Part shown: piece after piece, positions 27,701-36,118 of the stretch
How positions within the stretch are numbered: the first letter of the stretch is position 1
Layout of the letters: every line of letters begins with the position of its first letter
Assembly: GCA_023301725.1 (NCBI GenBank)
Contig: JALZUD010000039.1
Coordinates: 1-52,434 of the forward strand
Length of the DNA: 52,434 nucleotides
Reading direction: 5' to 3'
Source of the DNA: Granulosicoccus sp.
GTDB taxonomy: Bacteria; Pseudomonadota; Gammaproteobacteria; Granulosicoccales; Granulosicoccaceae
Program-made: the position numbers and the translations under genes
The notes under the pieces: model-generated
What the model saw: only the letters and a program-made list of their open reading frames with translations
Database searches by the model: none
What the model was told of the DNA's origin: nothing

Positions 27701-28708
27701 ATCAAGTCTTTCTATGTCGAGCCAATGACCATCTGGATCGACCATGCGCCACGACAATAGATTATCGAGAGTTGTACCCCATAGCACCGCTTTTTTACCA
27801 CCAGCATTCATGGCAATGTTGCCACCAATGGTTGATGCATCCTGGGAGGTTGGGTCAACAGCAAACGCCAGCCCTTTTGCAGACGCAGCCTCTGCTACCC
27901 GACGAGTGACCACACCAGAACCCACCTTTATAGCGCTGGAATGTGAATCAAGTTGCTCACTACACAGCCCAGACGCGAGCAGCTCATGTTGTTGCACCGG
28001 TTCGAGTGCATCCAGCTTTTCCAAATTGATAACAGCCGTATTAGCATGCAATGGGATTGCACCCCCGGTGTATCCGGTACCGCCACCACGCGCAATCATT
28101 GTTAGCCCAAGATCTATGCAGGCTTTTATCAAACTCGGAATTTCATGCTCAGTGTCGGGTGTGAGCACAACAAAGGGTAACTCCACCCGCCAATCAGTCG
28201 CATCAGTCACGTGCGATACACGCGCGAGACCGTCGAACCGGACGTTGTCGCTGTGGGTAAGATCTTTCAACCGCTTGGTCGTTTTCCGACGAAGCTGCTG
28301 CATATCGGTGAGTCTGGATTCAAAATCCTCCACACACTCATTGGCCAATGCAATCAGGTTGTTTACACGTGGATCAGAGGCGCCGCGCTCCACAATTTGC
28401 TCAACACGATGTTTCAAGGCGCCGACCAGAGATTCCCGCCTACGCCGGTTAGACAGAAGATCTTCCTGAATGAACGGATTTCTATCTATTACCCAGATAT
28501 CGCCCAGCACTTCAAACAGCATTCGGGCCGATTGACCCGTGCGTCGCTCTGCCCGCAGCGATTGAATCAGTTGCCAGCCAGCCTCGCCAAGGTACCGTAG
28601 AGCTATTTCAGCGTCTGAAAACGATGTGTAGTTATAGGGAATTTCACGCAGCTGGTCGATCTGTTGACTGGGTAGATGCGTGGGGTCAGCGTTGAGCGGT
28701 GCGTTCAT
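24797..28708 (-). CDS. Giant FAD/Fe-S oxidoreductase with DUF3683 domain (D-2-hydroxyacid dehydrogenase-like)
   Basis: A 1303-residue fusion protein, larger than E. coli YdiJ (about 1018). Domains in order: DUF3683 at about 20-110 ([40 protein letters not shown]); an FAD_binding_4 domain ([37 protein letters not shown]); an FAD-oxidase C-domain ([33 protein letters not shown]); two ferredoxin-like clusters at about 832-842 ([11 protein letters not shown]) and 894-904 ([11 protein letters not shown]); and two CCG domains (YFPGCGSE...CCGYPQ near 1045-1082 and HDPCHSP...CCGEAG near 1171-1205). The design joins GlcD- and GlcF-like parts, so it probably oxidises a 2-hydroxyacid and passes electrons to the quinone pool or a carrier. 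The substrate is unknown. No neighbouring gene is clearly linked. Confidence 0.9.
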   Translation of the reverse strand: MNAPLNADPTHLPSQQIDQLREIPYNYTSFSDAEIALRYLGEAGWQLIQSLRAERRTGQSARMLFEVLGDIWVIDRNPFIQEDLLSNRRRRESLVGALKHRVEQIVERGASDPRVNNLIALANECVEDFESRLTDMQQLRRKTTKRLKDLTHSDNVRFDGLARVSHVTDATDWRVELPFVVLTPDTEHEIPSLIKACIDLGLTMIARGGGTGYTGGAIPLHANTAVINLEKLDALEPVQQHELLASGLCSEQLDSHSSAIKVGSGVVTRRVAEAASAKGLAFAVDPTSQDASTIGGNIAMNAGGKKAVLWGTTLDNLLSWRMVDPDGHWLDIERLDHNLGKIHLQDTVRFRVTRTDADTGDVLGEPRLIEAAGASLRREGLGKDVTDKFLGGLPGVQKEGCDGLITSAVMILHRMPEHIRTVCMEFYGQDLREAVLAITEVKDYIDGTQGIQLAGLEHLDDRYIKAVKYSAKASRGQLPKMLLLADIVSDDMNLVGAVASGVVQLVNKRGAEGFIAVSSDARKQFWAARSRTAAIAAHTNAFKINEDVVIPLPRLSDYSEGIERINLEHSLSNKLAMLLQVKKLLESEEACTLSVPKSGTSEESKAIVVNALAAAVEQLDQVQSEWNGVYDRLRSADDRFLDALRNSTDIAEADENVDALLRRREAFSYRQSVEKPLKERFSGVRYERLRKKIDNIHAQLRPQRLFVALHMHAGDGNIHSNIPVNSNDYTMMRQAEGIVDRVMELAQLLNGVISGEHGIGLTKMQYMDADTVQAFADYKNVVDPNQHFNKGKLMPGSSLKNAYTPSLRLVQQEALILEQSELGALNDSIKDCLRCGKCKPVCATHSPGANLLYSPRNKILGTNLITEAFLYEEQTRRGLSIRHFDEMNDIADHCTVCHKCLAPCPVDIDFGDVTITMRKILKDRGQKNFSIGTKASMAFLNAKDPTTIKIMRKGMIDWGFKAQRTANMLINKVPAARKVREQPTSTTGPAKPIEQVVHFVNRKLPNKTMLPAKTTRALLGIENREYVPIIRDASKANDDSDSVFYFPGCGSERLFSQVGLATLAMLFDSGAKTVMPPGYLCCGYPQTSTGDIDKGKQITTENRVLFHRVANTLNYMDIKTVIVSCGTCMDQLLKYEFEQIFPGCRLLDIHEYLMEKNYSLDGVSGEQYVYHDPCHSPMKTYKPIEVTEALLGKPVVQSDRCCGEAGTFAVARPDIATQVRKRKAIELASNLQEHGIDASSTEHNAKMMTSCPACVQGLSRYKDETGMDTDYIVVELAKGLFGEQWASDFVDKANAGGVEQVLL

Positions 28709-28793
28709 TTTAATGGCGATGCGCTAGAGTAACTTTATGAAAGTATTAACATTCGGTACGCAAGTCGGGAGCGCTCCGACCAGTTACGTAAAA

Positions 28794-28821
28794 CGAAAAA
28801 AGCCCCGACATGCGGGGCTTT
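28794..28821 (-). terminator. Rho-independent terminator of rplM-rpsI
   Basis: AAGCCCCG and its complement form a GC-rich hairpin, and on the minus strand it runs into TTTTTT. It lies 23 bases after the rpsI stop codon. Confidence 0.88.
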
Positions 28822-28843
28822 CAGGTAATAAACAAGCAATAAA

Positions 28844-29236
28844 CTATCGCTTGGAGTACTGAGTTGCTTTTCGTGCCTTTCGCAGTCCGACTTTCTTACG
28901 CTCAACTTCTCTGGCATCACGTGTCAGGAAGCCTGAACCACGAAGAGCCGGACGAAGTGTTTCGTCGTATGCCAGCAAGGCACGCGAGATTCCCAGGCGG
29001 ATCGCACCGGCCTGACCACTACCACCACCGCCTTTGACGGTAATGTTGAAGTCGAAGTTTGAAACGTTCTCGGTACGCTCCAACGGCTGGCGCACAATCA
29101 TGTGTGCTGTCTTACGGCCAAAATACTGATCGAGAGGCTTGTGATTAACAGTGATCGTTCCACTGCCTGAACGCATGAAAACTCGCGCTGTAGACGACTT
29201 ACGTCGGCCTGTACCGTAATACTGTGTTGCTGCCAT
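28844..29236 (-). CDS. rpsI: 30S ribosomal protein S9
   Basis: A 130-residue S9. The typical start [15 protein letters not shown], the middle [19 protein letters not shown] and the C-terminal basic tail ending QYSKR, which reaches the P-site tRNA, are all present. It follows rplM with a 2-base gap, the standard arrangement, and ends at a strong terminator. Confidence 0.98.
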   Translation of the reverse strand: MAATQYYGTGRRKSSTARVFMRSGSGTITVNHKPLDQYFGRKTAHMIVRQPLERTENVSNFDFNITVKGGGGSGQAGAIRLGISRALLAYDETLRPALRGSGFLTRDAREVERKKVGLRKARKATQYSKR

Positions 29237-29238
29237 GA

Positions 29239-29676
29239 CTATTTAAGCTCCAGAACTTGCGGCTGCTGCGCTTCGTGCGTGTGTTTAGCGTCGGCAAAAA
29301 CACGTAGCTTTCGGTACATGTCGCGGCCGAGTGAATTTTTTGGGAGCATGCCTTTAACAGCCAGCTCGATGATTCTCTCAGGATGGATAGCCTGAAGTTT
29401 CTCGAAGTTGGTTGTTTTCAGGTTGCCGATGTATCCAGTATGGTGCTGGTACAGCTTGTTTTTAGCTTTGTTACCAGTCACAACCACCTTGGAGGCGTTG
29501 ATCACGACCATGTAGTCGCCGGTGTCTACGTGAGGAGTGTAGATGGCTTTGTGCTTGCCGCGCAGGCGCCGTGCACATTCAGTGGCCACGTTGCCAAGGG
29601 TTTTTCCTTCGGCATCGATGACGAACCACTCACGTTTGACCTCTGCAGGCTTTGCGCTGACGGTAGACTTGTTCAC
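29239..29676 (-). CDS. rplM: 50S ribosomal protein L13
   Basis: A 145-residue L13 with [38 protein letters not shown], the [10 protein letters not shown] stretch and [20 protein letters not shown]. The start codon is GTG at 29676-29674, and no in-frame ATG exists near it. No clear Shine-Dalgarno sequence precedes it (the bases just upstream are GATCCCCCAA), unusual for a highly expressed gene and possibly linked to translational autocontrol. First gene of the rplM-rpsI operon. Confidence 0.97.
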   Translation of the reverse strand: MNKSTVSAKPAEVKREWFVIDAEGKTLGNVATECARRLRGKHKAIYTPHVDTGDYMVVINASKVVVTGNKAKNKLYQHHTGYIGNLKTTNFEKLQAIHPERIIELAVKGMLPKNSLGRDMYRKLRVFADAKHTHEAQQPQVLELK

Positions 29677-29723
29677 TTGGGGGATCTCGGTGTTCGGTAA
29701 GACGTAATCTTGATTAGCCGCCC

Positions 29724-29752
29724 ATTCTAATGCAGGTTGATACCAATCTCAA
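29724..29752 (-). promoter_or_regulatory. Sigma-70 promoter of rplM-rpsI
   Basis: On the minus strand TTGAGA and TAGAAT are spaced exactly 17 bases apart, each one mismatch from consensus. Transcription would start near 29717 and leave a leader of about 40 bases before the rplM GTG. Confidence 0.7.
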
Positions 29753-30234
29753 CCATCCGGCAGGAATATTTAAGCCCAACGCGTAATCATCTGCTCAAAA
29801 TAAGGCAATTCTGTCTAGAACTGGGCGATTAAGGCATGAGGGGGGGATAAATAAGGGGGGGTGCAAGAAAAGCAGCGCGAACCTGATAATTCGCGCTGCA
29901 AACCACCGCAAGGTGGAAGGAGGAGAAAACTACACTTGCCATATGGATACAGCAATCAGCTTGCCAACTTCTCAGATTGCGGGTGCGGATAGCTCCAATT
30001 AGATGACATTCACCATGAATTGACTCACAAGCTGCATTATATTGCTGCCGATGTCCACACCTTGACAGTTGACTAGTGAATTATTACGCAGGTTTCAATT
30101 TTTGAACGTCAGTAATTTAAAAAATAATGTGACCAACGCCTCAAAAATAACACATGAAACGTATCCACATTCGATCCTGCACACTGAAAATTGACAGTAT
30201 TCAACGTCAAAAACAAGCGTAAGACAACACCACG
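29753..30234. other. Gene-poor region with structured segment
   Basis: No ordinary gene in about 480 bases. At 29872-29899 a perfect 10-bp stem (GCAGCGCGAA with TTCGCGCTGC) is followed at 29903-29916 by CCACC-GCAA-GGTGG, a hairpin capped with a GNRA tetraloop, then a strong ribosome-site sequence AAGGAGGAG at 29917-29925. Poly-G runs (29840-29861) lie just before it. The rest, up to the OsmC gene, is A/T-rich without recognisable elements. This looks like a small RNA or a leader in + orientation, but I do not recognise the family. Confidence 0.45.
29936..29992 (+). CDS. Possible 18-residue peptide ORF (speculative)
   Basis: A TTG 10 bases after AAGGAGGAG opens a frame of 18 codons ending DCGCG and a TAG stop. 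A second short frame in another phase starts with ATG at 29943 (19 codons) but is 17 bases or more from the same ribosome site. The strong ribosome site right behind two hairpins is the only reason to list this; no similarity is recognised. Confidence 0.2.
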   Translation: MPYGYSNQLANFSDCGCG

Positions 30235-30654
30235 CTATAACGCCTCTTCTATCTCCCAACTGTAATCAATACTGGCACTCTTTTCGATCATACGAGAGGC
30301 CGAACAGTACTTTTCACCCGAAAGCTTGACCGCTCTCTCAACATGCTTTTCACTAAGCTCCTTGCCCACGACTTTAAAGTGGACTTGGATGTGTGTAAAC
30401 ACATGTGGAATCTCTTCAGAGCGCGTGGCATCAAGGGATACCTCCACATCAACGACATTTTGGCGAGACTTTTGCAGCATGAGCACAACATCAAATGCCG
30501 TACAGCCGCCCATCCCTATCAGGACCATCTCCATAGGTCTGATGCCTAAGTTTCTACCCCCGTGCTCCGGTGAGCCATCAAGCACCACAGAGTGCCCACT
30601 TCCAGACTCGCCAACGAAGCTCATATGATCAAGCCATTTGATTCTTGCGTGCAA
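30235..30654 (-). CDS. OsmC family protein, YhfA-like
   Basis: A 139-residue OsmC/Ohr superfamily protein: HSVVLDGSPEHGGRNLGIRPMEM, then GMGGCTAFDVVLML with the nucleophilic cysteine, and SGEKYCSASRMIEKSA with the second. OsmC/Ohr proteins reduce organic hydroperoxides with this cysteine pair; the YhfA subgroup has no proven substrate. Its position divergent from crp is the same as yhfA-crp in E. coli, which supports orthology. Confidence 0.9.
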   Translation of the reverse strand: MHARIKWLDHMSFVGESGSGHSVVLDGSPEHGGRNLGIRPMEMVLIGMGGCTAFDVVLMLQKSRQNVVDVEVSLDATRSEEIPHVFTHIQVHFKVVGKELSEKHVERAVKLSGEKYCSASRMIEKSASIDYSWEIEEAL

Positions 30655-30828
30655 AATTACCTGTCCTTATGTTGATCTCCTGCACCGACTAATCGTAGCT
30701 GCGCCCACTGAAGAAATGTTTGACGCCGCCGATCACTGTTTGACGGAAGACAAAAACAGTCTGGATGGTTCTTACAAACCTCCCCGGCCTTGCGCAGTTT
30801 TGATTAGAGAATTCGGAGAATATATAGA

Positions 30829-31479
30829 ATGCTGGCGCCACGTATTGCACCGCCGCCTGTTGAATGGTTGGATTTGTTCCTTAGGAGCAGCCACCGCAGA
30901 CAACACTCGGCAAAAGCTACCATAATTCACTACGGTGACGAATCAGATACGTTGTTTTATATCGTTGATGGTTCGGTCAGTGTGGTCACAGAGGGTGAAG
31001 GGGGCAAGGAAATTGTTCTGGCTTATCTTCATGCTGGTGACTTCTTTGGCGAAATGGGCTTGTTTGAACAAGGCGCTAAACGCAGCGCCTGGATAGTAGC
31101 TCGCACTAAGTGCGAAGTTGCTGAAATGAATTACGATCAGTTCCGTCGTTTGTCGGCGGAACAACCTGAACTGCTTTACGAACTGACCAGCCAAATGGCA
31201 TCTCGGTTGCGTAAATCCAGCATGAAGGTGGCTGACATGGTGTTTCTTGATGTGAAGCAACGTGTAGGACGAACACTGATCGAACTGGCCCACATGCCAG
31301 ATGCTATTACTCACCCTGATGGCATGCAAATCCGCATCACACGGCAAGAGATCGCCCGCATCGTGGGTTGTTCACGCGAGATGGTGGGTAGGGTTCTTAA
31401 GGAGCTTGCAGAACCTGAAACAGGCGAGCCGCTCATTCATGCTCGTGGTAAGACGATGGTGATTTACGGTACGAGGTAA
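30829..31479 (+). CDS. crp: cAMP receptor protein (CRP/Vfr-type regulator)
   Basis: A global transcription regulator of the CRP/FNR family, 216 residues. The cAMP pocket is conserved as GDFFGEMGLFEQGAKRSAW (Glu of GE and the Arg-Ser pair), and the hinge/C-helix pair reads S-S in KSSMKVAD where E. coli has T-S. The helix-turn-helix ITRQEIARIVGCSREMVGRVL and the tail HARGKTMVIYGTR are nearly those of E. coli CRP. The ATG at 30829 has CGGAG about 9 bases upstream. It diverges from the OsmC gene and ends before the structured region and terminator at 31634. Confidence 0.95.
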   Translation: MLAPRIAPPPVEWLDLFLRSSHRRQHSAKATIIHYGDESDTLFYIVDGSVSVVTEGEGGKEIVLAYLHAGDFFGEMGLFEQGAKRSAWIVARTKCEVAEMNYDQFRRLSAEQPELLYELTSQMASRLRKSSMKVADMVFLDVKQRVGRTLIELAHMPDAITHPDGMQIRITRQEIARIVGCSREMVGRVLKELAEPETGEPLIHARGKTMVIYGTR

Positions 31480-31499
31480 CAACAGTACGCCCAGTTACT

Positions 31500-31633
31500 A
31501 GAAGCAATAAGCTAGGAAACGATGGGGAGCTCTGACATGTTTTGCGTATGAAAACATGCAGGAGCCTATCATTGAAGAGATCGATTGCTCAGACAGGCTC
31601 ATGAGCCAGGCGGTAAACCAGAACTGTTTTTGT
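31500..31633 (+). ncRNA. Possible small RNA or structured crp 3' UTR (speculative)
   Basis: Between the crp stop and the terminator lie three self-complementary elements: CATGTTTT with AAAACATG (31536-31558), GAGCCT with AGGCTC (31562-31600), and the palindrome GCTCATGAGC (31597-31606). Together with the terminator they would give a well-folded RNA of about 160 bases. No promoter was identified, so it may be part of the crp message, a 3'-derived small RNA, or an independent gene. No known family recognised. Confidence 0.3.
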
Positions 31634-31665
31634 AGCCGGGGATTTGCAAGGTCCCCGGCTTTTTA
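31634..31665 (+). terminator. Rho-independent terminator after crp
   Basis: AGCCGGGGA pairs with TCCCCGGCT and is followed by TTTTT on +. It lies 155 bases downstream of the crp stop and before the convergent trpC. Confidence 0.88.
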
Positions 31666-31695
31666 TGTTTCTGGCCTTGGCCTGACGGCCAAACA

Positions 31696-32499
31696 CTAGT
31701 CGCTAAACAAGTTAGTCAAAGCCGCTCCAGGATCAGGCGCCCTCATAAAAGCCTCTCCCACCAGAAAAGCGTTCACGCCGCCGGCACGCATTCGCATAAC
31801 GTCAGCGCGCTCCATGATGCCACTTTCAGTAATGACCGTTGTGCCCTCGGCAATGTTTGGCAAGAGAACCTCTGTGTGTTCAAGAGACACTTCGAAGGTT
31901 TTCAGGTTGCGATTATTGATACCCAACAGCATGGGATTCAATGCCTGCGCTCGATCTAACTCTTCTGCATTGTGCACTTCAACCAACACGTCCATGCCCA
32001 GAGACAGCGCCTGATCATATAGAGCCTGTAAATCAGCATCAGACAACGCAGCTACAATCAACAGTATGCAGTCTGCCGCCATCGCTCGGGCCTCTACCAC
32101 CTGATAAGGATCGACAATAAAGTCTTTTCGTATCACAGGCAAAGTGCAAGCCGCACGTGCTTCACGCAGTGCCCATTCACCACCTTGAAAGTAATCCACA
32201 TCTGTGAGTACAGACAAGCAAGCAGCACCGGCGTTGGCATAGCTTGTAGCGATTTCCGCGGGCATAAACGGATCACGAAGTACGCCCTTGCTGGGTGATG
32301 CTTTTTTAATTTCAGCAATCACCGCAGGCGAGCCTTCCATTAACTTGTTGCGAATAGCTGCGGCAAACCCGCGACAAGCATCAACACTTTCAATGCGTTC
32401 TTGCAACTGCACCATGCTTGTGTGAAGCAACGCCTCAGCAATCTCTTCATGCTTTCTGGCAATGATTTTTTTTAAAATATCGGGAACATCAACGCTCAT
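31696..32499 (-). CDS. trpC: Indole-3-glycerol phosphate synthase
   Basis: Closes the indole ring in tryptophan synthesis (CdRP to indole-3-glycerol phosphate). A 267-residue TIM barrel with [54 protein letters not shown] and VITESGI followed by FLVGEAFMR for phosphate binding. It is not fused to TrpF. Last gene of the trpE-G-D-C block; a 127-base gap with a hairpin separates it from trpD. Confidence 0.96.
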   Translation of the reverse strand: MSVDVPDILKKIIARKHEEIAEALLHTSMVQLQERIESVDACRGFAAAIRNKLMEGSPAVIAEIKKASPSKGVLRDPFMPAEIATSYANAGAACLSVLTDVDYFQGGEWALREARAACTLPVIRKDFIVDPYQVVEARAMAADCILLIVAALSDADLQALYDQALSLGMDVLVEVHNAEELDRAQALNPMLLGINNRNLKTFEVSLEHTEVLLPNIAEGTTVITESGIMERADVMRMRAGGVNAFLVGEAFMRAPDPGAALTNLFSD

Positions 32500-32574
32500 C
32501 GGATTTGTCTTCCTTCTACTTTTTGCGTTTTATATACGAGAGAAAATTCAATTCAAGACTATTTACTAGGCACA

Positions 32575-32601
32575 CAACCATTACCGTAAAAAAAATGGTT
32601 G
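32575..32601. other. Inverted repeat in the trpD-trpC gap
   Basis: CAACCATT and AATGGTTG form a perfect 8-bp stem whose loop holds a run of eight A (T on the coding strand). The T-run is inside the loop rather than after the stem, so this is not a normal terminator. It could slow transcription between trpD and trpC or mark RNA processing. Confidence 0.4.
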
Positions 32602-32626
32602 CGTAGATTGTACGGGATAGTCTGAG

Positions 32627-33652
32627 CTAAGCCTTGGCTAATGCCTGCGACAACGCCACTAATTGAAGCAGTTTTTCACGTGCCGCACCCGAGTCGATAG
32701 CTGCACGCGCAAGCTTAATACCTTCATCAATACTGCTGGCGACACCAGCAACGCTGATAGCCGCCCCAGCATTTAGCAGGACAATATCTCGCGCAGCACC
32801 TGGGTTTTTGTCAAGAACACCTAAAACCATAGCAAGACTTTCCTCTGGGCCTGACACAGCGATGTCCGACAATGGAGCATTGCTCAACACAAACTGACTC
32901 GGCTCAATGGTGTAATCGTTTATTTCTCCGTTCTTTAATTCAGAGATTGTGGACGGTCCACTGATACTGATCTCATCCATGCCATCGTGACCGTGCGCCA
33001 CGATGACATGATCACTACCTAATCGACTGAGCACCTCAGCCATAGGACGCACCCAGGCAGCATCGTAAACACCGAGCAGCTGGCTGCGTACACCTGCAGG
33101 ATTGGTCAATGGACCAAGCACATTGAAGATGGTGCGAACGCCCATCTCCTTACGCGGCCCAATCGCATGCTTCATTGCGCTGTGATGCGTTGGCGCAAAC
33201 ATGAATCCAAGGCCTAACTGCTCCACACACTGGGCTACCTGCTCTGGGCTAAGCGCAATGTTCACGCCTGCAGCCTCTAGCAAGTCAGCAGCACCTGATT
33301 TACTGGACACCGAACGATTACCATGTTTTGCAACTCTGGCACCTGCACTGGCAGCCACAATGGCACTGCAGGTTGATATGTTGAACGTGTTGCTCGAATC
33401 ACCACCAGTACCGACAATATCAATAGCTGGCTTGTTACCCAGTGACACAGGGGATGCCAAGCTACGCATAACTGCAGCCGCAGCTGCCACCTCGTTCACG
33501 GTTTCACCTTTCATGCGTAATGCAACCAGAAAACCACCTATTTGCGCAGGTGTGGCATTACCCGTCATCACTTCGCGCATCACACTGTCCATATCTTCAC
33601 TGGACAAATCATTACGCTCAAGAAGCTCTTGCAACGCTTGCTGAATATTCAT
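32627..33652 (-). CDS. trpD: Anthranilate phosphoribosyltransferase
   Basis: Joins anthranilate and PRPP. A 341-residue protein with the PRPP-binding motifs GTGGDSSNTFNIST and KHGNRSVSSKSGAADLLEA, plus GPRKEMGVRTIFNVLGPLTNP. The ATG has AAAGG about 9 bases upstream. It starts 36 bases after trpG and is encoded as a separate protein, not fused to TrpG as in enterobacteria. Confidence 0.96.
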   Translation of the reverse strand: MNIQQALQELLERNDLSSEDMDSVMREVMTGNATPAQIGGFLVALRMKGETVNEVAAAAAVMRSLASPVSLGNKPAIDIVGTGGDSSNTFNISTCSAIVAASAGARVAKHGNRSVSSKSGAADLLEAAGVNIALSPEQVAQCVEQLGLGFMFAPTHHSAMKHAIGPRKEMGVRTIFNVLGPLTNPAGVRSQLLGVYDAAWVRPMAEVLSRLGSDHVIVAHGHDGMDEISISGPSTISELKNGEINDYTIEPSQFVLSNAPLSDIAVSGPEESLAMVLGVLDKNPGAARDIVLLNAGAAISVAGVASSIDEGIKLARAAIDSGAAREKLLQLVALSQALAKA

Positions 33653-33688
33653 AATTAGACCTTTGTTATTCCAGGAATGGACACTGCC

Positions 33689-34288
33689 TTATTTGTCGGC
33701 AAGCAACCCAGCACGCAGAAAAAAACTCTTCAACATGGCATGACCATGTTCACTGCTGATTGATTCAGGATGAAACTGTACACCCTCGATAAGATGCTGC
33801 TGATGCAGCACACCCATGATTTCTTCTCGCTCGCCGTTGGCATCTTGCGTCCATGCAGTGACCTCAAGAGACTCAGGCAATGTGGCTTTATCGATCACCA
33901 GTGAATGGTAACGCGTAGCCACCAAAGGGTTAGGCAACCCGGCAAACACACCTGTACCGTTGTGGTAAACATCTGAGAGCTTACCGTGCATGATGTGCTG
34001 AGCCTGAACAATCTCTCCACCAAAATGTTCACCAATACTCTGATGCCCTAAGCAAACACCGAGCAGTGGGATGCAGCCCTTGAACCGGTCAATGAGCTCC
34101 AGAGATATCCCAGCACTACTGGGTCTGCCTGGACCTGGCGACACCATGATGGCCTTGGGGTTAAGCGCTTCCAACTGATCGCACGTTATCTGGTCGTTAC
34201 GAAATACCTCAACCGTACAACCAATTTCAGCTGCGTATTGCACCAGGTTCCAAGTAAACGAATCATAGTTATCTATCACCGCTAACAT
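33689..34288 (-). CDS. trpG: Anthranilate synthase component II (glutamine amidotransferase)
   Basis: Supplies ammonia from glutamine to TrpE. The 199-residue class I amidotransferase has the catalytic triad C79 (GVCLGHQS), H173 and E175 (QFHPES), and the oxyanion motif PGPGRPSSAG. The ATG at 34288 (MLAVIDNYDSF) is the family start; an in-frame ATG at 34354 lies inside trpE. Its ATG follows the trpE TGA by one base, so the two are translationally coupled. Confidence 0.95.
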   Translation of the reverse strand: MLAVIDNYDSFTWNLVQYAAEIGCTVEVFRNDQITCDQLEALNPKAIMVSPGPGRPSSAGISLELIDRFKGCIPLLGVCLGHQSIGEHFGGEIVQAQHIMHGKLSDVYHNGTGVFAGLPNPLVATRYHSLVIDKATLPESLEVTAWTQDANGEREEIMGVLHQQHLIEGVQFHPESISSEHGHAMLKSFFLRAGLLADK

Positions 34289-34289
34289 G

Positions 34290-35879
34290 TCATTCACCCT
34301 CCTTTGAACGTACAACCGGCTGCTCGGCATGCAGTTGATTGCTCGCCTCCCCAACCGGCTCGTCAGCCAACTCGTCGACTAATTCAGCCAAGATAGACGG
34401 GCGCGCGTCCAGCCCCGCTTCGGCCAGGGCCACGGCGCGAAAAATGGCACGTGCCTTGGAGCGTGTTTCCTGCCATTCACTGTCAGGATCTGAGTCGTAC
34501 ACGATGCCAGCGCCAGCCTGAACGTTCAGCACCGAGTCTTTGATCACTGCAGTGCGTATGGCGATGGCTGTATCCATGTTGCCATTCCACGACAAATACC
34601 CAACAGCGCCAGAATAGACTCCTCGTTTAACTGGCTCCAGCTCCTGAATGATCTCCATAGCGCGCACTTTAGGAGCACCGGATAAAGTACCCGCAGGAAA
34701 TGTCGCCTTTAATACATCTATAGGCTTCATGTTCGGCTTTATTTTGCCAACCACATTCGACACAATATGCATCACGTGTGAATAGCGTTCAATGCTGAAC
34801 TTGTCCGTCACCTTGACACTGCCAGTCTGGGCGATGCGTCCAATATCATTACGACCAAGATCTATGAGCATCAAGTGCTCAGCGAGTTCTTTCGGATCTG
34901 CCAGCAAGCTCTGTTCATGCGCTTGATCCTCTGCCTCGGTGGCACCTCGAGGACGCGTACCGGCTAATGGCCGTACTGTGACTTCATCATCTTCAAGGCG
35001 TACCAGTATTTCAGGTGAAGCGCCAACCACATGATGATCACCCAGATTAAGATAGAACATATAAGGCGACGGGTTCAGCGAACGTAGCGCGCGATACAGG
35101 TCTAGTGGCGGTGCTTCAAAAGGTATGGACATACGCTGCGAGAGAACCACCTGCATGCATTCGCCTTGCGTTATGTAATCAATGATCTTTCTAACTGCGT
35201 CCTTGTAGCCCTCTTCGGTGAATCCTGATGTGAAATCACTCTCACTCACCGAACTACCGCGATGGACTGAAGTTCGCTGCGGCGCCGCTGTACGCAAGCT
35301 ATCGTGCAAACTCGCGATGCGCTGTAGGCCTTGCTTACGTGCATTCTCCTGAGCCGGGTCGACCAACACAATCAGCGTTAGCTTGCCACTGAGATTGTCA
35401 AACACGACCAGCTCATTGGCGACCATGAGCAAGATGTCCGGGTTACCGATGGGGTCAGGACTATTATTAACCCCCAAGCGCGGCTCAACATACCGAACTG
35501 TATCGTAACCAAAATACCCCACAAGCCCACCCGTGATACGTGGCAACCCTGCGATATCAGGCACTGTAAACCCACTTTGGTACTGTTCTATCCACGTCAG
35601 TGGTTCTTCCACTGAGAAACTCTCTGTCAGCACATCGTTGTTACTGATGGTGACGTTGTTAGCGGTAATACGAACAACAGTTTGCGCAGCCAGGCCGATA
35701 ATAGAATAACGGCCCCACTTCTCTCCTCCCTGCACCGATTCGAACAGGAATGAATACGGCTGATCAGCCAGCTTCATAAACACCGATAAGGGGTTATCGA
35801 GATCGGCGAAAAGCTCGCAGGCAAGTGGAATGCGTGTGTAGCCTTCAGCGCGGTAGCGCTCAAATTCTGATGAGATCAT
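34290..35879 (-). CDS. trpE: Anthranilate synthase component I
   Basis: Converts chorismate to anthranilate with ammonia from TrpG. 529 residues, with the feedback-site region [19 protein letters not shown] at the N-terminus and the catalytic motifs [53 protein letters not shown] and [13 protein letters not shown]. The tryptophan-binding region suggests feedback inhibition, as in the family. It is the first gene of the operon and diverges from the fumarase gene; I see no clear trp attenuator in the leader. Confidence 0.95.
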   Translation of the reverse strand: MISSEFERYRAEGYTRIPLACELFADLDNPLSVFMKLADQPYSFLFESVQGGEKWGRYSIIGLAAQTVVRITANNVTISNNDVLTESFSVEEPLTWIEQYQSGFTVPDIAGLPRITGGLVGYFGYDTVRYVEPRLGVNNSPDPIGNPDILLMVANELVVFDNLSGKLTLIVLVDPAQENARKQGLQRIASLHDSLRTAAPQRTSVHRGSSVSESDFTSGFTEEGYKDAVRKIIDYITQGECMQVVLSQRMSIPFEAPPLDLYRALRSLNPSPYMFYLNLGDHHVVGASPEILVRLEDDEVTVRPLAGTRPRGATEAEDQAHEQSLLADPKELAEHLMLIDLGRNDIGRIAQTGSVKVTDKFSIERYSHVMHIVSNVVGKIKPNMKPIDVLKATFPAGTLSGAPKVRAMEIIQELEPVKRGVYSGAVGYLSWNGNMDTAIAIRTAVIKDSVLNVQAGAGIVYDSDPDSEWQETRSKARAIFRAVALAEAGLDARPSILAELVDELADEPVGEASNQLHAEQPVVRSKEGE

Positions 35880-36054
35880 GATAGATAGACAAATGGAGAG
35901 GCGGAAATGAGTAGGATTCAGGCAGGCATTAGCGGCCTGCGGCGAGATCGATCAGCTTCGCCAGAGCCATGCCTCTTGCCCGTACGGATGACCGTAGTTA
36001 TGGGCGCTCTCAGTTACAATTGTCATATTCACACGCCGATAGTGCCTTTATCGA

Positions 36055-36082
36055 TTGCCACACGTCAAGCGTCTTATATAAT
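36055..36082 (+). promoter_or_regulatory. Sigma-70 promoter of the fumarase gene
   Basis: TTGCCA and a perfect TATAAT spaced 16 bases apart. Transcription would start near 36089, just past the upstream ATG at 36086, which supports the ATG at 36119 as the true start of fumarase. Confidence 0.75.
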
Positions 36083-36118
36083 TAGATGCACCACAAACAC
36101 ATTTGGAAGCCTTCCGCC

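Noticed and set aside
27744-28469. 241-codon frame on + inside the DUF3683 oxidoreductase gene
   Set aside because: It lies wholly opposite conserved FAD-domain codons and its product is serine/arginine-rich low-complexity, as expected for an antisense shadow.
35880-36085. trp attenuator or leader peptide upstream of trpE
   Set aside because: No run of Trp codons followed by a terminator hairpin was found on the minus strand.
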